Part shown: in pieces, positions 60,895-64,000 of the stretch
Layout of the letters: every line of letters starts with the position of its first letter
How positions within the stretch are numbered: position 1 is the first letter of the stretch
From: Streptomyces sp. WM6378
GTDB taxonomy: Bacteria > Actinomycetota > Actinomycetes > Streptomycetales > Streptomycetaceae
Direction of reading: 5' to 3'
Length of the DNA stretch: 64,000 bases
NCBI RefSeq assembly: GCF_001279695.1
Contig: NZ_LGDD01000047.1
Location: 1-64,000, forward strand
The notes under the pieces: model-generated
The model's input: the letters and a program-made list of their open reading frames with translations, nothing else
Database searches by the model: none
What the model was told of the DNA's origin: nothing
Made by a program: the position numbers and the translations under genes

Positions 60895-61578
60895 ATGAGC
60901 AGGCGCTCCGGCATCCTCGAATTCGCCGTACTCGGGCTGCTCCGCGAGGCTCCGATGCACGGTTACGAGCTGCGCAAGCGGCTCAACACCTCGCTGGGAA
61001 TCTTCCGGGCCTTCAGTTACGGGACCCTCTATCCCTGCCTCAAGACACTGGTCGCCAACGGCTGGTTGATCGAGGAGCCGGGCAGCGCTCCCGAGGACGC
61101 GGTCGCCGCTTCACTCGCAGGGCGCCGCGCCAAGATCGTCTACCGGTTGACGGCGGAAGGTAAGGAGCACTTCGAGGAGTTGCTCTCCCACACCGGCCCC
61201 GATACCTGGGAGGACGAGCACTTCGCCGCCCGTTTCGCCTTCTTCGGCCAGACGGAGCGGGAGGTGCGGATGCGCGTGCTGGAAGGTCGTCGCAGCCGCC
61301 TGGAGGAGCGCCTCGAAAAGATGCGCGCCTCCCTGGCCCGCACGCGCGAGCGTCTGGACGACTACACGCTCGAACTGCAGCGCCACGGCATGGAGTCCGT
61401 GGAGCGCGAAGTGCGCTGGCTGAACGAGCTCATCGAGAGCGAGCGGGCGGGACGGGATCAGCGATCCGGCCCCGCCACCGGCTCGGCTCAGCAGGACCAC
61501 ACATCAGGAGAGACGGGCGGCCTGCCCCGGCACCGGGACAGCACCCGGCCGGATCCGTCCGAGGACACCGCCAACTGA
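60895..61578 (+). CDS. PadR-family regulator co-transcribed with inositol phosphate synthase
   Basis: 227 residues. The winged helix ([25 protein letters not shown] through [17 protein letters not shown]) has an unusually long wing insert. A long helical C-terminal region ([34 protein letters not shown]) is suited to dimerisation, and a disordered tail follows. CGAGGAGG precedes ATG 60895. It lies 50 bases before ino1, and its promoter carries a 33-bp palindrome. It probably senses a signal linked to inositol or mycothiol supply. Confidence 0.87.
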   Translation: MSRRSGILEFAVLGLLREAPMHGYELRKRLNTSLGIFRAFSYGTLYPCLKTLVANGWLIEEPGSAPEDAVAASLAGRRAKIVYRLTAEGKEHFEELLSHTGPDTWEDEHFAARFAFFGQTEREVRMRVLEGRRSRLEERLEKMRASLARTRERLDDYTLELQRHGMESVEREVRWLNELIESERAGRDQRSGPATGSAQQDHTSGETGGLPRHRDSTRPDPSEDTAN

Positions 61579-61628
61579 AGGCCCTGCGCACGCAGGACTT
61601 CGAAGAGATCACACAGGGAGCAACCGGA

Positions 61629-62711
61629 ATGGGTTCGGTTCGCGTAGCCATCGTCGGCGTGGGCAACTGCGCCGCCTCGCTGGTGCAGGGCGTCGAGTAC
61701 TACAAGGACGCCGACCCGGCCACCAAGGTCCCGGGTCTGATGCACGTCCAGTTCGGCGACTACCACGTCGGTGACGTGGAGTTCGTCGCCGCGTTCGACG
61801 TCGACGCCAAGAAGGTCGGCCTCGACCTCTCGGACGCCATCGGTGCCAGCGAGAACAACACCATCAAGATCTGCGACGTCCCGAACAAGGGCGTCACGGT
61901 CCAGCGCGGCCACACCCTGGACGGTCTCGGCAAGTACTACCGCATGACCATCGAGGAGTCCCCCGAGGCTCCCGTCGACGTCGTCCAGGTCCTCAAGGAC
62001 AAGCAGGTCGACGTTCTGGTCTGCTACCTGCCGGTCGGTTCCGAGGACGCCGCGAAGTTCTACGCGCAGTGCGCCATCGACGCCAAGGTCGCGTTCGTCA
62101 ACGCTCTCCCGGTCTTCATCGCCGGCACCAAGGAGTGGGCGGACAAGTTCACCGAGGCGGGCGTCCCGATCGTCGGCGACGACATCAAGTCGCAGGTCGG
62201 CGCCACCATCACGCACCGCGTGATGGCCAAGCTGTTCGAGGACCGCGGTGTCCGTCTTGAGCGCACCATGCAGCTCAACGTCGGCGGCAACATGGACTTC
62301 AAGAACATGCTGGAGCGCGACCGCCTCGAGTCCAAGAAGATCTCGAAGACGCAGGCCGTCACCTCGCAGATCCCCGACCGCGACATGGGCGAGAAGAACG
62401 TCCACATCGGTCCGTCGGACTACGTGGCCTGGCTGGACGACCGCAAGTGGGCGTACGTGCGCCTCGAGGGCCGTGCCTTCGGTGACGTTCCGCTGAACCT
62501 GGAGTACAAGCTCGAGGTCTGGGACTCCCCGAACTCGGCGGGTGTCATCATCGACGCCCTGCGCGCCGCGAAGATCGCCAAGGACCGCGGCATCGGCGGC
62601 CCGATCCTGTCGGCGTCGAGCTACTTCATGAAGTCCCCGCCGGTGCAGTACTTCGACGACGAGGCCTTCGCCAACGTCGAGAAGTTCATCAAGGGCGAGG
62701 TCGAGCGCTAG
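61629..62711 (+). CDS. ino1: Inositol-3-phosphate synthase
   Basis: 360 residues, the size of the actinobacterial enzyme. NAD-binding [18 protein letters not shown] starts the protein. Diagnostic segments are [43 protein letters not shown] and [11 protein letters not shown]. It converts glucose-6-phosphate to inositol-3-phosphate, needed for mycothiol and inositol lipids. It is second in the padR-ino1 operon and ends at a clear terminator. Confidence 0.95.
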   Translation: MGSVRVAIVGVGNCAASLVQGVEYYKDADPATKVPGLMHVQFGDYHVGDVEFVAAFDVDAKKVGLDLSDAIGASENNTIKICDVPNKGVTVQRGHTLDGLGKYYRMTIEESPEAPVDVVQVLKDKQVDVLVCYLPVGSEDAAKFYAQCAIDAKVAFVNALPVFIAGTKEWADKFTEAGVPIVGDDIKSQVGATITHRVMAKLFEDRGVRLERTMQLNVGGNMDFKNMLERDRLESKKISKTQAVTSQIPDRDMGEKNVHIGPSDYVAWLDDRKWAYVRLEGRAFGDVPLNLEYKLEVWDSPNSAGVIIDALRAAKIAKDRGIGGPILSASSYFMKSPPVQYFDDEAFANVEKFIKGEVER

Positions 62712-62733
62712 AGCTCGCACCCCTGAGGACCGC

Positions 62734-62774
62734 CGAAGGGTCCCCGTGCGCCATGTGCGCCCGGGGACCCTTCG
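62734..62774 (+). terminator. Terminator after ino1
   Basis: CGAAGGGTCCCCG (62734-62746) pairs exactly with CGGGGACCCTTCG (62762-62774) around a 15-base interior that can pair further (GCGC). Confidence 0.8.
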
Positions 62775-62794
62775 GGTATGTGACGCTTGCTCAC

Positions 62795-64000
62795 ATGCCC
62801 GTCGTACGTGATCTCCGCGTGCTCCTGCGCCTGAAGCATTTCCGGCATCTGCTGGCCGTACGGCTGCTGTCCCAGGCCGCGGACGGCGTCTACCAGGTCG
62901 CGCTGGCCACGTACGTCGTCTTCTCCCCCGAAAAACAGGCCTCCCCCGGGGCGATCGCCTCTGCCATGGCCGTCCTGCTCCTCCCGTACTCGCTCGTCGG
63001 CCCCTTCGCGGGAGTCCTGCTCGACCGCTGGCGCCGGCGCCAGGTCTTTCTGTACGGCAATCTCCTGCGGGCCGCCCTCGCCGGCTGCACCGCGCTGCTC
63101 GTCCTCGGGTCCGCGCCGGACTGGCTGTTCTACGCCTCCGCGCTCGCCGTGACGGCCGTCAACCGCTTCGTCCTGGCAGGGCTCTCGGCCTCGTTGCCGC
63201 GGGTGGTCGATGCCGAGCGGCTGGTCATGGCCAACTCGCTCTCCCCGACCGCCGGAACGCTGGCCGCCACCGCCGGCGGGGGACTGGCCTTCGCGTTACG
63301 TCTCGTGATCGACGCGGATGCCGCGATCGTCATTCTGGGCGCCGTCCTCTATCTCTGCGCGTCCCTGGCCTCCCTGCGCCTGCCACCCGGCCTGCTCGGG
63401 CCGGACCCCACAGCCGTCCAGCCCGGCCTGGCCGCGGTGATCCGCTCCACGGCACGCGGACTGGTCGACGGCGTACGGCACTTGAACCAGCGCAGGCCGG
63501 CCGCCCGGGTCCTCACCGCCATGACGCTCATGCGGTTCTGCTACGGGGCGCTGACCGTGATGCTCCTGATGCTCTGCCGGTACGCCTGGGCCGACGGGCC
63601 CGGAAAACACGCCGGGACCGGGGGTCTCGCTCTGCTCGGGCTCGCCGTTGGCGTCTCGGGAGCGGGCTTCTTCGCGGCGGCCGTGATGACCCCATGGGCC
63701 GTTGCGCGGCTCGGTCAGTACCGGTGGATCGTGGTGTGCGCGGCCACCGCCGCGGTCCTCGAACCCGCCCTCGGCCTGCCCTTCGCCCCCGCGCCGATGC
63801 TGGTCGGCGCGTTCGTCCTAGGCCTCGTCACCCAGGGGGCGAAGATCACCACGGACACGGTGATCCAGTCCACGGTGGACGACTCGTTCCGGGGCCGGAT
63901 CTTCTCCCTCTACGACGTCCTCTTCAACATGGCGTTCGTCGGCGCCGCCGCGGTCGCCGCCCTGATGCTCCCTCCGGACGGCCGCTCGCCCTCCCTCGTC
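62795..64000 (+). CDS. MFS transporter, 3' end beyond the window, with a TTA codon
   Basis: At least 402 residues, open to the window end. It has about ten visible membrane helices, starting with a cytosolic VVRDLRVLLRLKHFRHLLAVRLLSQAADG. The pattern LPYSLVGPFAGVLLDRWRRRQVF is the MFS helix 2-3 loop. The start is ATG 62795; no ribosome site is seen. Codon 168 (63296-63298) is TTA, read only by the bldA tRNA in Streptomyces, so full expression should depend on developmental stage. It is the only in-frame TTA I found in the window. Confidence 0.8.
   Translation, partial: MPVVRDLRVLLRLKHFRHLLAVRLLSQAADGVYQVALATYVVFSPEKQASPGAIASAMAVLLLPYSLVGPFAGVLLDRWRRRQVFLYGNLLRAALAGCTALLVLGSAPDWLFYASALAVTAVNRFVLAGLSASLPRVVDAERLVMANSLSPTAGTLAATAGGGLAFALRLVIDADAAIVILGAVLYLCASLASLRLPPGLLGPDPTAVQPGLAAVIRSTARGLVDGVRHLNQRRPAARVLTAMTLMRFCYGALTVMLLMLCRYAWADGPGKHAGTGGLALLGLAVGVSGAGFFAAAVMTPWAVARLGQYRWIVVCAATAAVLEPALGLPFAPAPMLVGAFVLGLVTQGAKITTDTVIQSTVDDSFRGRIFSLYDVLFNMAFVGAAAVAALMLPPDGRSPSLV

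Overview
This is a very GC-rich actinobacterial chromosome segment that looks like Streptomyces. The sporulation pair ssgA/ssgR, TTTCACGTGAAA-type parS sites, TTGTCCACA-type DnaA boxes, a fused cydCD and a Rex operator at cydA all point that way. The gene order (cyd genes, hisC, thiC, ssgA/ssgR, dnaB, rplI-rpsR-ssb-rpsF, femX, PBP1, PadR, ino1) matches what I recall of the S. coelicolor chromosome close to oriC. Twelve exact parS cores agree with that. The ino1 end is probably the origin-proximal end (recollection, not computed).

Layout. 1-800: tail of an IS3-type element that has cut off the 5' end of a coiled-coil gene. 900-4470 (minus): four-gene operon for two ABC-2 exporters. 4700-9230 (plus): tightly coupled M24 peptidase, EphD-like hydrolase/dehydrogenase, diiron-type hydrolase and MerR genes. 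9400-11970: carotenoid oxygenase and membrane protein divergent from a PadR regulator, with shared operators. 12000-15080: kptA, a small conserved gene, an LLM oxidoreductase and a HAD phosphatase. 15250-23170 (minus): cydA-cydB-cydCD and a GAF histidine kinase behind a Rex operator. 23400-30830: cyclophilin-like protein, hisC, a LacI regulator, a phosphoesterase, a membrane protein and thiC with its TPP riboswitch.

30900-38980: YibE/F protein, ssgA, ssgR, small membrane proteins, cupin, LMW tyrosine phosphatase, PLP lyase, LysR, NUDIX and HAD genes. 39100-47900: DUF2269, GNAT proteins, an MFS/HbpS pair with a divergent MarR, a serine hydrolase, a frameshifted methyltransferase, a TudS-like protein, a VOC protein and a TOPRIM protein. 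48060-53160: dnaB, a MATE exporter and rplI-rpsR-ssb-rpsF. 53400-64000: femX and an alanine-racemase-like gene, a GT87-type mannosyltransferase, a class A PBP, a PadR-ino1 operon and a truncated MFS gene with a TTA codon.

Functionally, most of the window is core chromosome: replication, translation, cell wall, respiration, thiamine, inositol and sporulation control. The less ordinary material is regulatory DNA: parS sites in pairs and inside long perfect palindromes, three DnaA-box clusters (one abutting a predicted dnaB promoter), and several clear operator palindromes at divergent or leaderless promoters. I see no CRISPR array, tRNA, rRNA or prophage.
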